Source: Stygibacter sp964604155
GTDB lineage: Bacteria > Cloacimonadota > Cloacimonadia > Cloacimonadales > TCS61
NCBI GenBank assembly: GCA_964604155.1
Contig: CAZRXY010000065.1
Span: 1-6,579, forward strand
DNA length: 6,579 nt
Direction: 5' to 3'
Part shown: positions 1-6,519 of the stretch, piece after piece
Numbering within the stretch: position 1 is the stretch's first letter
Layout: each line of letters begins with the position of its first letter
Made by a program: the position numbers and the translations under genes
Notes under the pieces: model-generated
Database searches by the model: none
Told to the model about the DNA's origin: nothing
Seen by the model: the letters and a program-made list of their open reading frames with translations, nothing else

Positions 1-2
1 AC

Positions 3-212
3 CCATCACGCATCACGCATCACGCATCACGCATCACGCATCACGCATCACGCATCACCCATCACGCATCACGCATCACGCATCACGCATCACCCATTAC
101 CCATTACCCATTACCCATCACCCATCACGCATTACGCATCACCCATTACCCATTACTCATCACTCATTACCCATCACCAATCACCAATCACCAATCACCA
201 ATCACAAATCAC
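3..212. repeat. Tandem array of 30 heptamer units, consensus [GCTA][CA]AT[CT]AC
   Basis: Thirty 7-bp units follow each other with no insertion, deletion or spacer (30 x 7 = 210 bp). Positions 3, 4, 6 and 7 of the unit (A, T, A, C) never change; all variation is at positions 1, 2 and 5. Variants are grouped in order: CCATCAC, GCATCAC x7, CCATCAC, GCATCAC x4, CCATTAC x3, CCATCAC x2, GCATTAC, GCATCAC, CCATTAC x2, TCATCAC, TCATTAC, CCATCAC, CAATCAC x4 and AAATCAC. This block structure is what local unit duplication followed by point change would give. The + strand is G-poor: G occurs only at unit position 1. The array probably extends left of the window. It resembles in style the heptanucleotide STRR repeats known from filamentous cyanobacteria, but the neighbouring genes do not look cyanobacterial. 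Function unknown. Confidence 0.97.
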
Positions 213-239
213 TGCTACGAAGTAGCCCCATTGCAGTGA
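209..239. repeat. Nested inverted repeats (possible hairpins) at the array/promoter junction
   Basis: TCACTGC at 209-215 is the exact reverse complement of GCAGTGA at 233-239, giving a possible 7-bp stem. Partly inside it lies a second perfect inverted repeat, GCTAC (214-218) and GTAGC (222-226), with a 3-nt loop. The two stems share bases 214-215 and so compete. The left arm of the outer stem uses the TCAC of the last heptamer unit. On the + strand the structure is followed by A residues, not T residues, so it is not a typical intrinsic terminator for either direction. It lies upstream of the likely transcription start and so may only matter as DNA, for example as a protein site or junction remnant. 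The pairing is seen in the sequence; any role is unknown. Confidence 0.55.
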
Positions 240-246
240 AAAATGC

Positions 247-252
247 TTGACA
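247..252 (+). promoter_or_regulatory. -35 box (TTGACA) of the efflux operon promoter
   Basis: This is a perfect sigma-70-type TTGACA hexamer, 70 nt upstream of the preferred repressor start codon. At the standard 16-18 bp spacing the sequence is an A run (around 269-276) with poor similarity to TATAAT, so the -10 element is weak or non-canonical. The first palindrome begins at the last base of this box, so a bound repressor would cover the promoter. The -35 match is seen; the assignment as the operon promoter is inferred from position. Confidence 0.55.
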
Positions 253-266
253 TGAGTGGTGCTCAT
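252..266. promoter_or_regulatory. Operator 1: 15-bp palindrome ATGAG-N5-CTCAT
   Basis: The arms ATGAG and CTCAT are perfect inverted repeats around a 5-bp centre (TGGTG). The size and symmetry fit a binding site for a dimeric TetR-family repressor. The site overlaps the end of the TTGACA box and fills the spacer between -35 and -10, a classic repression position. The core TGAGTGGTGCTCAT is repeated exactly at 277-290. The adjacent tetR-type gene is the obvious candidate for the binding protein, but this is inferred. Confidence 0.72.
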
Positions 267-275
267 AAAAAAAAG

Positions 276-290
276 GTGAGTGGTGCTCAT
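276..290. promoter_or_regulatory. Operator 2: second copy of the palindrome (GTGAG-N5-CTCAT)
   Basis: The 14 bases at 277-290 are identical to 253-266, including the non-palindromic centre; only the first base of the 15-mer differs (G instead of A). The centre-to-centre distance is 24 bp, about 2.3 helical turns, with eight A residues at 267-274 between the copies. This copy lies at or just after the expected transcription start. Identity of the asymmetric centre suggests a recent duplication or selection on the full 14-mer. Two repressor dimers could bind here. Confidence 0.7.
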
Positions 291-310
291 TTAGAAGGTG
301 GGAAGTGATA

Positions 311-316
311 AGGGAG
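311..316 (+). promoter_or_regulatory. Ribosome binding site deciding the repressor start (AGGGAG)
   Basis: AGGGAG lies 6 nt before the ATG at 323, a good spacing. An alternative in-frame GTG at 305 has only AAGGTGG at 295-301 with a 3-nt gap, which is too close. This favours the ATG start. Confidence 0.65.
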
Positions 317-322
317 AAAGAG

Positions 323-931
323 ATGCCAAAGATCATAGAGAATATCCGTGAGCGGATAGTTGAGAAGGCTTTCGGTTTATTTATAATGGAGGGTTATGAT
401 GGCGTGAACACGGCGCGCATAGCGGAGGAATGCCATATAGGAGCGGGGACGTTATTCAATTATTTTCCTACCAAATGGGAATTATTATTAGAGGTATTAG
501 AAGAAGTTCGCAAGCGTGGCACGGAGAATTTTATAGAGATGATGCTGGAGGTGGATGAGGAAGAAGAGCGAGTTCACCGCATGGTTTCGGGGATGTATTT
601 TTTCATTGACAGATTGGGTAAATTAGATAGAGAGTTCTTTCTGTATTTATTATCACAAAGTGAAGAATCGCTTGAAAAGCTGAAGTGCCATGATCAAGAA
701 GAGGAAGCTGTAATGATAAATGCCATGCGAGAAAGTTTTAGCAGTTTGCAAGAGATTAGAGATGAAGAGATGTGTTTGATAATGAAGATGATTCGGTCAA
801 TCGTGATAGCCAGTTTCACAAGGGATACGGATAAGCAGGATGAATCAAAGCGATTTGCCAGTAGGGTGATAATATCCATAATAAATAATATAGAAGAGAT
901 CAGCAGAAATAAGCAGGAGGATAGATGTTAA
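323..931 (+). CDS. TetR/AcrR-family transcriptional repressor of the efflux operon
   Basis: This is a 202-residue one-component regulator, typical TetR-family length. Residues about 4-55 are the three-helix DNA-binding domain: an amphipathic first helix with AFGLFIMEGYDG at 16-27, then the helix-turn-helix at about 28-47 (TARIAEECHIGAGTLFNYF), followed by the family hallmark FPTKWELL (48-55). Residues about 58-202 form the helical ligand-binding and dimerisation domain; it is too divergent to suggest a ligand and is rich in Met, Glu and Ile. The ATG at 323 is chosen because AGGGAG sits 6 nt upstream and the domain then starts at the usual distance from the N terminus; a GTG at 305 would add six residues. 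It is the first gene of the operon and its last 7 nt overlap the outer-membrane channel gene, so translation is probably coupled. By analogy with AcrR, TtgR and QacR it should repress its own operon, via the paired palindromes at 252-290, until a pump substrate binds. Confidence 0.94.
   Translation: MPKIIENIRERIVEKAFGLFIMEGYDGVNTARIAEECHIGAGTLFNYFPTKWELLLEVLEEVRKRGTENFIEMMLEVDEEEERVHRMVSGMYFFIDRLGKLDREFFLYLLSQSEESLEKLKCHDQEEEAVMINAMRESFSSLQEIRDEEMCLIMKMIRSIVIASFTRDTDKQDESKRFASRVIISIINNIEEISRNKQEDRC
915..920 (+). promoter_or_regulatory. Perfect Shine-Dalgarno (AGGAGG) inside the end of the repressor gene
   Basis: AGGAGG lies 4 nt before the ATG at 925 and within the repressor's last codons. 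It fixes the start of the channel gene and implies efficient re-initiation after the repressor's stop at 929-931. Confidence 0.75.
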
Positions 932-2241
932 GATTACGAAATCTATTGATATTGATGGTGATAATGGTTTTTTTGCGGGGTTATTCTCAAAATCCGCGGG
1001 TGATAGAATTAAGCTGGGAAGAGTTATCCGGCTTGGCATTAGAAGAGAATCTAAGTCTTAAGATGAGTTTACTTGATGAAGCGCATCAGAATTTAGAAGT
1101 CAAGCGAGCCTGGGGCGGTTTTTTACCTTCCTTAGATTATCAGTGGGCATGGAGTGAAGATGAGCTTAATAAAATAACCATGCCTTTTGACAATGTATTT
1201 ATCCACAATTTATCATTAAGCTATCCCTTATTCACAGGAGGAGCTCGCTATGCAAATTTGCGGATGCAGCAGCATCTTAGGAAATCTCTTTCCGAGGAAT
1301 TGCGTGGTACAAAAGATGCGGTAGTGATGCAGAGTTTGCAGGCATATTACGGAGTGATACTGTCATCGAAGCTGGTGGATGTTTATGCAGAGGCGAGGTT
1401 TCTGGCAGAAGCCAATTTAGAGATGGTAGAGAGCCAGAAAGGTTCTGGGACAGTCACAGATTTGGCATTAATGCAGGCAAGGACGAGATATTTTGAGATT
1501 TTACCGCAATTGGAGAAAGCCAAAAATGACCGCAAGCTGGCATTCCGGCAATTAAAGCTGCTATTAAATATTGCTGAGTGTGACAGTCTTTACATCTCAG
1601 ATGAGCTTGAGTTGCGTGATTTTTTGGGTGGATATAAGAATTTAAATCTGGAAGAATTTGGGAAATTAGCCGAGACGAACAGTTTTGAAGTTCATCAGAT
1701 ATACAGCCAGAGAAAGGCGATAGAGCAGCAGAGGCTGATGGCGGCATCGCAGTATTTGCCTCAGGTGGTATTCACAGCCGGTGCAAGTCATTATGCTTAT
1801 TCAGATGAGTGGTGGCTCAAGGGCGAAGAATTTGAGCGTTATAATTCACTGGGAATGGCAATACAATTACCGTTATTCAGAGGTGGCAGCAGATATATAG
1901 ATTACAAGGAAGCGGGAATTGCTCAGCGAAAGATGCAGTTTTTGGAGGAGCTTACGCATGACAGGGTGAGATTAGAAGCGGAGCAGGCATATTATAGTTA
2001 TCAGGAAACAAAATCAAATTTAAAGAGTTATCGGGAGGCTTTGTCAACGGCAGCAGAGAGTTTGCGATTGGCGAACCTGTATTACGAAGAGAACCTGATC
2101 ACGCAGACGGAAGTATTAGGTGCTCAATTAGCCTACACACAGAATAAAGCTGCTCAGGCGAGCGGGATATATGATTATAATATCAGCCAGTTAAATCTGC
2201 TTAGGGCAATTGGCGATATGCAAAGCATCTGGGAAAAATAA
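925..2241 (+). CDS. TolC-family outer membrane channel of a tripartite efflux pump
   Basis: This protein (438 residues, somewhat shorter than E. coli TolC) should trimerise into an outer-membrane beta-barrel with a long periplasmic alpha-helical tunnel that carries substrates out of the cell. Residues 1-21 are a signal peptide: basic start (LRLRN), hydrophobic core, likely cleavage after GYS. There is no lipobox cysteine, so it is not lipidated like OprM. The family's two-fold internal repeat is visible: YPLFTGGAR at 100-108 and LPLFRGGSR at 315-323 occupy equivalent strand/helix junctions about 215 residues apart, and each is followed by long heptad-like helices rich in Ala, Glu, Gln and Leu. 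The start overlaps the repressor gene by 7 nt (ATG 925, repressor stop 929-931), and the stop codon forms part of the next gene's ribosome binding site. Encoding its own outer-membrane partner suggests a dedicated channel rather than reliance on a shared TolC. The family is certain; substrate unknown. Confidence 0.95.
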   Translation: MLRLRNLLILMVIMVFLRGYSQNPRVIELSWEELSGLALEENLSLKMSLLDEAHQNLEVKRAWGGFLPSLDYQWAWSEDELNKITMPFDNVFIHNLSLSYPLFTGGARYANLRMQQHLRKSLSEELRGTKDAVVMQSLQAYYGVILSSKLVDVYAEARFLAEANLEMVESQKGSGTVTDLALMQARTRYFEILPQLEKAKNDRKLAFRQLKLLLNIAECDSLYISDELELRDFLGGYKNLNLEEFGKLAETNSFEVHQIYSQRKAIEQQRLMAASQYLPQVVFTAGASHYAYSDEWWLKGEEFERYNSLGMAIQLPLFRGGSRYIDYKEAGIAQRKMQFLEELTHDRVRLEAEQAYYSYQETKSNLKSYREALSTAAESLRLANLYYEENLITQTEVLGAQLAYTQNKAAQASGIYDYNISQLNLLRAIGDMQSIWEK

Positions 2242-2246
2242 GGAGA
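2240..2246 (+). promoter_or_regulatory. Ribosome binding site overlapping the channel stop codon (AAGGAGA)
   Basis: The last two bases of the TAA stop (2239-2241) begin AAGGAGA, with GGAG 8 nt before the ATG at 2254. This arrangement couples adaptor translation to termination of the channel gene. Confidence 0.7.
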
Positions 2247-2253
2247 TACCAAA

Positions 2254-3360
2254 ATGAAAAAAATAATAAAACTGATTTTGTCGATATTAGTATTGGTGAT
2301 AGTGGCAGGTTGTGATCAGGATAAGAAGGATGATGAACAGGTAATAGTGCCTGTAATGGTCTATGAAACGCAGCCGGAGATGATCTGGAGTTATCTGAAA
2401 TTGACGGGAAGTCTGGAAGCTGGTATAGATATAGAGCTTCATGCCATGAGCACTGAAAGGATAAAAAAAATCCATGTCCAGAAGGGTGACCAGGTGACAG
2501 CTGGAAATTTGCTGCTTGAGCAGGAGAGTGGTTTAGCAGAGCAGAGCGTGCGAGTGGCATTAGCGGGTTTAAATACTGCCAGAGCGAGCAATGAGCTGGT
2601 GCAGAAGGAATATAATCGTATGCAGAAATTATATTTGGAGAAGGCGGTAAGTGAACAGCAATTAGATCAGGTGACCATGCAGAAGCAGACTGCTGAGGCT
2701 GGTTTAGATTTAGCAGAGGCGCAATTGGAGCAAGCCAGGCAGCATTTAAACTACACAAAAATATTTGCCCCATTCGATGGTGAAATTGCCATGATCAATA
2801 GCAGGCAGGGCGAGATGATATCAGCAGGAATGCCTGTTTTCCGGCTTGTGAGTAATAGCGATATGAGATCACGATTACAGGCAAGCGAGGCAGACATGAA
2901 GTATATAGATCAGGGACAGAGAGTCTTGGCAAAATTTCCCAGTCTGGGTGATGAGGAATATTCCGGCAAAGTGATCAATATAGATAGTGCGATAAATCCC
3001 AGGACAAGAGCATTAGAAGTGGAAGTATTTATATCTAATAAAACGGAAGAGCTGCGTTCGGGAATGTTTGGTGAATTTCATTTTGTAATCGAACAGAGAG
3101 AAGAAGTAGTAGTGCTATCGGATGCGGCGGTTATGACGAGAACCAAATTGCGGATAGATAGAAGTGGCAGGCAGATAGCGGATAAAGAATACTATGTATT
3201 TGTGTTAAATGGAGAGATAGCTGAAATGCGGCAGGTAGAGACAGGAGTGCATTCACAGGGACGTCTGGAGACAACAAAGGGATTAGAAATTGGTGATAAG
3301 ATAATAGTAGTGGGCCAGAACATTGTCAAAGATGGAGATATGGTCAGGGTATTAAATTAG
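2254..3360 (+). CDS. RND efflux periplasmic adaptor (membrane fusion protein), lipoprotein
   Basis: This 368-residue AcrA/MexA-type adaptor bridges the RND transporter and the outer-membrane channel. The N terminus is a lipoprotein signal: MKK, a hydrophobic stretch, and lipobox VAGC with Cys20 as the acylated residue. Asp21 follows, which in E. coli is the signal that keeps a lipoprotein in the inner membrane, as expected here. The domain order is standard. The first half of the lipoyl-like domain (about 45-90) contains KGDQVTAGNLL (77-87). A helical hairpin (about 90-165), rich in Ala, Glu, Gln and Leu, contacts the channel. The second lipoyl half contains the hallmark APFDGEI (172-178). 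The beta-barrel (about 200-280) includes NPRTRALEVEV and LRSGMFGEF, and a membrane-proximal domain runs to the end. The TAG stop is 13 nt before the RND start. Nothing is missing compared with the family. Confidence 0.96.
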   Translation: MKKIIKLILSILVLVIVAGCDQDKKDDEQVIVPVMVYETQPEMIWSYLKLTGSLEAGIDIELHAMSTERIKKIHVQKGDQVTAGNLLLEQESGLAEQSVRVALAGLNTARASNELVQKEYNRMQKLYLEKAVSEQQLDQVTMQKQTAEAGLDLAEAQLEQARQHLNYTKIFAPFDGEIAMINSRQGEMISAGMPVFRLVSNSDMRSRLQASEADMKYIDQGQRVLAKFPSLGDEEYSGKVINIDSAINPRTRALEVEVFISNKTEELRSGMFGEFHFVIEQREEVVVLSDAAVMTRTKLRIDRSGRQIADKEYYVFVLNGEIAEMRQVETGVHSQGRLETTKGLEIGDKIIVVGQNIVKDGDMVRVLN

Positions 3361-3364
3361 GACT

Positions 3365-3370
3365 GGAGAG
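3365..3370 (+). promoter_or_regulatory. Ribosome binding site of the RND gene (GGAGAG)
   Basis: GGAG at 3365-3368 lies 5 nt before the ATG at 3374, in the 13-nt gap after the adaptor's stop. It supports the 1028-residue start, which also places the first membrane segment right after a short basic N terminus. Confidence 0.6.
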
Positions 3371-3373
3371 ATA

Positions 3374-6300
3374 ATGAAACTAATAGAATTTTCAATAAAG
3401 CGGGTAGTATTAATATCCATGGTCTATATATTGATAGTTGGTTTTGGCAGTTTTGCCTTAACGCAATTGAAATTAGATTTGTATCCGGATATAGATTTTC
3501 CTATAGTGGCAGTGATAACCACATATTCCGGTGCTGGGCCCGAAGACATGGAGAATCTGGTAACTCGTTTATTAGAAGAGAGCGTGATATCTACCCAGAA
3601 CGTGAAAAATGTAACTTCACGTTCATCGGAAGGAGCTTCGATAATAATAATGGAATTCAATTGGGGAACAGATATGGATCAGGCAGATATCGATGTCCGC
3701 AACAGCATAGATTTCGTGCGGGATTATCTACCTTCCGATGCTTCTGATCCTCTGGTTTTCAAATTTGATCCTTCAATGATGCCGATAATGTTTATATCAC
3801 TTACAAATGAGTCTATGGGTTTGGCAGAATTGCGTAATCTTTCATTAGACCGGATAGAATCGCTTCTTGAGCGGGTAGATGGCGTGGCGGCGGTGAGCAC
3901 TTTGGGAGGACTTGAGCGTCAGATAAACGTGAATCTTGATCCGGTATTGATGTCTTCTTATAATATAAGTGCCCAGCAGGTGATGGGCGCTATAGCATCA
4001 CAATCCGGCTTAATGCCTGCGGGAAACATAGAAACATCGACTAAAACTTATAATATCCGGGTATATTCGGAATACCGGGATATTGAGCAGATAAAGAATG
4101 TATTAGTGGGGAGCAGCGGGGGCAAATCGATAAGCGTAAAAGATATAGCAAGTGTAGAGGATGATTTTAAGGAATTAAAAAGCAATGTGCGAGTAAATGG
4201 TTTGCAGGGCGTTACACTGATCATACAGAAGCAGAGTGATGCGAACACGGTACAGGCTTGTAATGGCGTAGATAAAGAGCTGGAAAGTATCAAGAACATC
4301 CTGCCGCAGGGGACCCAATTTGGGGTATTATTTGATCAGAGTGAATTTATCCAGAAATCGGTAAATAATTTATCGACAACAGCCTTGCTGGCTTTTTTGA
4401 TTTGTTGTGTGGTGATTTATGTTTTTTTGCGAAATGTTCGGGGCAGCGTGATCATGGCTATCTCGATGCCGGTTTCCGTGATTTTCACATTTGCCGTGCT
4501 ATTTGTGAATGGACTTACTTTGAATATAATCTCCATGTCCGGTTTGGCATTGGCAATTGGTATGCTGGTAGATAATTCTGTGGTGGTATTAGAAAACATT
4601 TATCGTCACCGCGAGGAAGGATATACAAAAAAAGAATCCGCTTCTTTAGGAGCAGCCGAAGTAAGTAATGCCATTATTGCTTCTACTATCACCACGATTT
4701 GCGTATTTTTGCCGGTACTTTTTGTGCCGGGTATCACGGGTCAGATTTTTGGAGATATGGTGATAACGATAACCTGTTCGCTGGCGGTTTCGCTGGTAGT
4801 GGCTCTTACATTAGTACCTATGCTATCTTCGAGATTGATAAGAACGCAGGCGGAGCAGGAAGCCAGGCGACAGGGTAGATTTGTGCAGTCACTAAACAGT
4901 TTTTTTATCTGGCTGGATAAGAGTTATGCCCGGGTTCTAAACTGGTCAATTAATAATAAACGGCGTGTTCTTGCCTTGGTATTTGTAATATTTCTGGGAT
5001 CACTGGCTTTGATCCCGGTGATTGGAGGTGAATTTATGCCGGAAACAGATCAGGGATACATCCAGCTTTATATAGAGGGAAGGATGGGAATGCCCTATTC
5101 GGAACTGGAAAAATTAGCCTTAGAAGTTGAGGATGCAATTCGTAAATCATCTCCTGAGATAGAATCTTTATACTTAAGGTATGGTGCGCAGGAAGGATTG
5201 ATGGCTTGGGATTCATCAGCAAATAATATGGAATGCAATATAAAGCTTGCAGAAGCGGGTTCCAGGAAGAGTACGCAGAAAGAGATAGAAAATGCACTAA
5301 GAGAGAGCCTTGATAATATCCCGGGGATTCAGTATCAGATATCGCAGGGCAATATGATGGGCGATGAAAAGGCGATAGAAGTAAAATTGCTTGGTAACGA
5401 TCTGAATAAGGGTGAAGAGATAGCAAGTCAGATATACGAGAAGATGAAAAAAGTTAAAGGCTTCGTAGATATAGAAAAGAGTATAAAGGAGCAGGTACCC
5501 CAATTAGAGGTTAATCTTAATCAGGATATAATGAATGAATTTGGATTGTCTTCTATTGAGGTAGCGAGGATAATATCGTATTCCGTCCAGGGAGCAATTG
5601 CCCAGCAGTATCGTGAAGAAGGTGAGGAATATAATATCTTCGTGCAGTTTGATAAAAGGTATCGCAATGATAGAGAAGCCCTGGGTCAATTAATGATCCC
5701 AACGCCTCCAGGAGTGAATATAGCATTACGTCAGATTGGCACGATAGAGGAAACCATTGCCGCCCCGGCGATCAATCGCGAAAACCAGGAACGCTTAGTG
5801 AGCGTGAGCTGCAATCTGAGCCGCAAGGTAGATTTGAATAAGGCAAAGCGATATATAAACGAGATACTCGATGAAACGCCGATCCCTTCAGAATTTACCA
5901 TCATAATCGGCGGACAGGCAGAAGACCAGCAGGAATCAAATTTCTGGTTAATGATTGCTTTTATTGTAGCTATAGTCCTGGTATATATGGTAATGGCATC
6001 TCAATTTGAATCTCTGGTTGATCCCTTTATAATCTTCTTTACTATCCCGCTTTCATTGATAGGCGTTATGCTCATGCTTTTTCTCACCGGCACTAAGATA
6101 AGCATTATGTCTATGGTGGGAGTGGTTATGCTGGTAGGCATTGCCGTCAATAATGGAATAGTACTGGTGGATTATATAAATCAGTTACGGGAGCGGGGAT
6201 TAGAAGTATATGATGCAGTAAGAAAAGCGGGAGCAGCCAGAATGCGTCCCGTATTGATGACAGCTTTCACGACGATCTTCGGTATGACGCCGCTGGCATT

Positions 6301-6460
6301 GGGGGTAGGTTCTGGTTCTGAACTTTGGGCTCCTCTGGCTCGTTCTGTGATCGGAGGCTTATTATCTACCACAATCCTTACATTAGTGGTTATCCCTGTT
6401 ATTTATATCGTAGTGGAATATATAGGCAGTGCTAGAACACGCAGGAGGATTGAGGGGTGA
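3374..6460 (+). CDS. AcrB-type RND multidrug efflux transporter, inner membrane
   Basis: This full-length (1028 residues) proton-driven transporter of the HAE-1/AcrB class works as a trimer that takes amphiphilic compounds from the periplasm or membrane and pushes them through the adaptor and channel. Twelve membrane segments are visible at about 11-31, 336-353, 360-380, 388-408, 433-452, 462-485, 531-550, 855-874, 884-905, 912-934, 960-978 and 990-1015. Two large periplasmic porter/docking loops lie at about 32-335 and 551-853, the usual duplicated RND layout. In segment 4 the motif is LVDNSVVVLENI with Asp400-Asn401, where AcrB has Asp407-Asp408. In segment 10 it is GIAVNNGIVLVDY with Asn926-Asn927, where AcrB has Lys940-Asn941. 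RMRP (956-959) lies where AcrB has its Arg971 region. The altered relay suggests a subfamily variant rather than loss of function, since everything else is intact. It lacks the metal-RND style expected of CzcA/CusA. The TGA stop lies inside a heptamer repeat unit. Drug class unknown. Confidence 0.97.
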   Translation: MKLIEFSIKRVVLISMVYILIVGFGSFALTQLKLDLYPDIDFPIVAVITTYSGAGPEDMENLVTRLLEESVISTQNVKNVTSRSSEGASIIIMEFNWGTDMDQADIDVRNSIDFVRDYLPSDASDPLVFKFDPSMMPIMFISLTNESMGLAELRNLSLDRIESLLERVDGVAAVSTLGGLERQINVNLDPVLMSSYNISAQQVMGAIASQSGLMPAGNIETSTKTYNIRVYSEYRDIEQIKNVLVGSSGGKSISVKDIASVEDDFKELKSNVRVNGLQGVTLIIQKQSDANTVQACNGVDKELESIKNILPQGTQFGVLFDQSEFIQKSVNNLSTTALLAFLICCVVIYVFLRNVRGSVIMAISMPVSVIFTFAVLFVNGLTLNIISMSGLALAIGMLVDNSVVVLENIYRHREEGYTKKESASLGAAEVSNAIIASTITTICVFLPVLFVPGITGQIFGDMVITITCSLAVSLVVALTLVPMLSSRLIRTQAEQEARRQGRFVQSLNSFFIWLDKSYARVLNWSINNKRRVLALVFVIFLGSLALIPVIGGEFMPETDQGYIQLYIEGRMGMPYSELEKLALEVEDAIRKSSPEIESLYLRYGAQEGLMAWDSSANNMECNIKLAEAGSRKSTQKEIENALRESLDNIPGIQYQISQGNMMGDEKAIEVKLLGNDLNKGEEIASQIYEKMKKVKGFVDIEKSIKEQVPQLEVNLNQDIMNEFGLSSIEVARIISYSVQGAIAQQYREEGEEYNIFVQFDKRYRNDREALGQLMIPTPPGVNIALRQIGTIEETIAAPAINRENQERLVSVSCNLSRKVDLNKAKRYINEILDETPIPSEFTIIIGGQAEDQQESNFWLMIAFIVAIVLVYMVMASQFESLVDPFIIFFTIPLSLIGVMLMLFLTGTKISIMSMVGVVMLVGIAVNNGIVLVDYINQLRERGLEVYDAVRKAGAARMRPVLMTAFTTIFGMTPLALGVGSGSELWAPLARSVIGGLLSTTILTLVVIPVIYIVVEYIGSARTRRRIEG

Positions 6461-6484
6461 TTGGTGATTGGTGATTGGTGATTG
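6457..6484. repeat. Heptamer array, GTGATTG x4, beginning inside the RND stop codon
   Basis: Four exact GTGATTG units start at 6457; the TGA stop of the RND gene (6458-6460) is bases 2-4 of the first unit. GTGATTG is the exact reverse complement of the CAATCAC units at 178-205. With the flanking base, 6457-6485 is a perfect 29-bp inverted copy of 177-205. Confidence 0.95.
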
Positions 6485-6519
6485 GGGAGAAGTGAGAAGT
6501 GAGAAGTGAGAAGTGAGAA
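6485..6519. repeat. Heptamer sub-array, GGGAGAA then GTGAGAA x4
   Basis: The 7-bp period continues without a break from the preceding units, but the sequence changes: one GGGAGAA and four exact GTGAGAA. Only the GTGA start is shared with the GTGATTG units. The same position-limited variation is seen in the left array, which suggests a single repeat family with changing variable positions. Confidence 0.9.

Noticed and set aside
3..212. The left array is free of stop codons in all three + frames and could encode a peptide repeat such as ASRITHH.
   Set aside because: It has no ATG or GTG start or ribosome site, and the lack of stops follows from the unit sequence itself.
3..212. CRISPR array.
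   Set aside because: Units are 7 bp with no spacers; a simple tandem repeat.
209..245. Intrinsic terminator for a gene upstream.
   Set aside because: The stem is followed by A residues on the + strand and by no T run on the - strand.
305..322. GTG start for the repressor, adding six residues.
   Set aside because: Its ribosome site is too close (3 nt), whereas the ATG at 323 has AGGGAG at 6 nt and gives the usual TetR N terminus. Not fully excluded.
2201..2773. A 190-codon reading frame on the - strand across the channel/adaptor junction.
   Set aside because: It lies opposite two clear genes, and its Ser/Pro/Leu-rich translation has no recognisable domain.
5034..5426. A 130-codon reading frame on the - strand within the RND gene.
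   Set aside because: It is antisense to a highly conserved coding region and low in plausible protein character.
3374..6460. Heavy-metal RND (CzcA/CusA type).
   Set aside because: The sequence motifs and the TetR-linked context fit the multidrug HAE-1 class better, and no metal-binding Met/His cluster is evident in the adaptor or channel.
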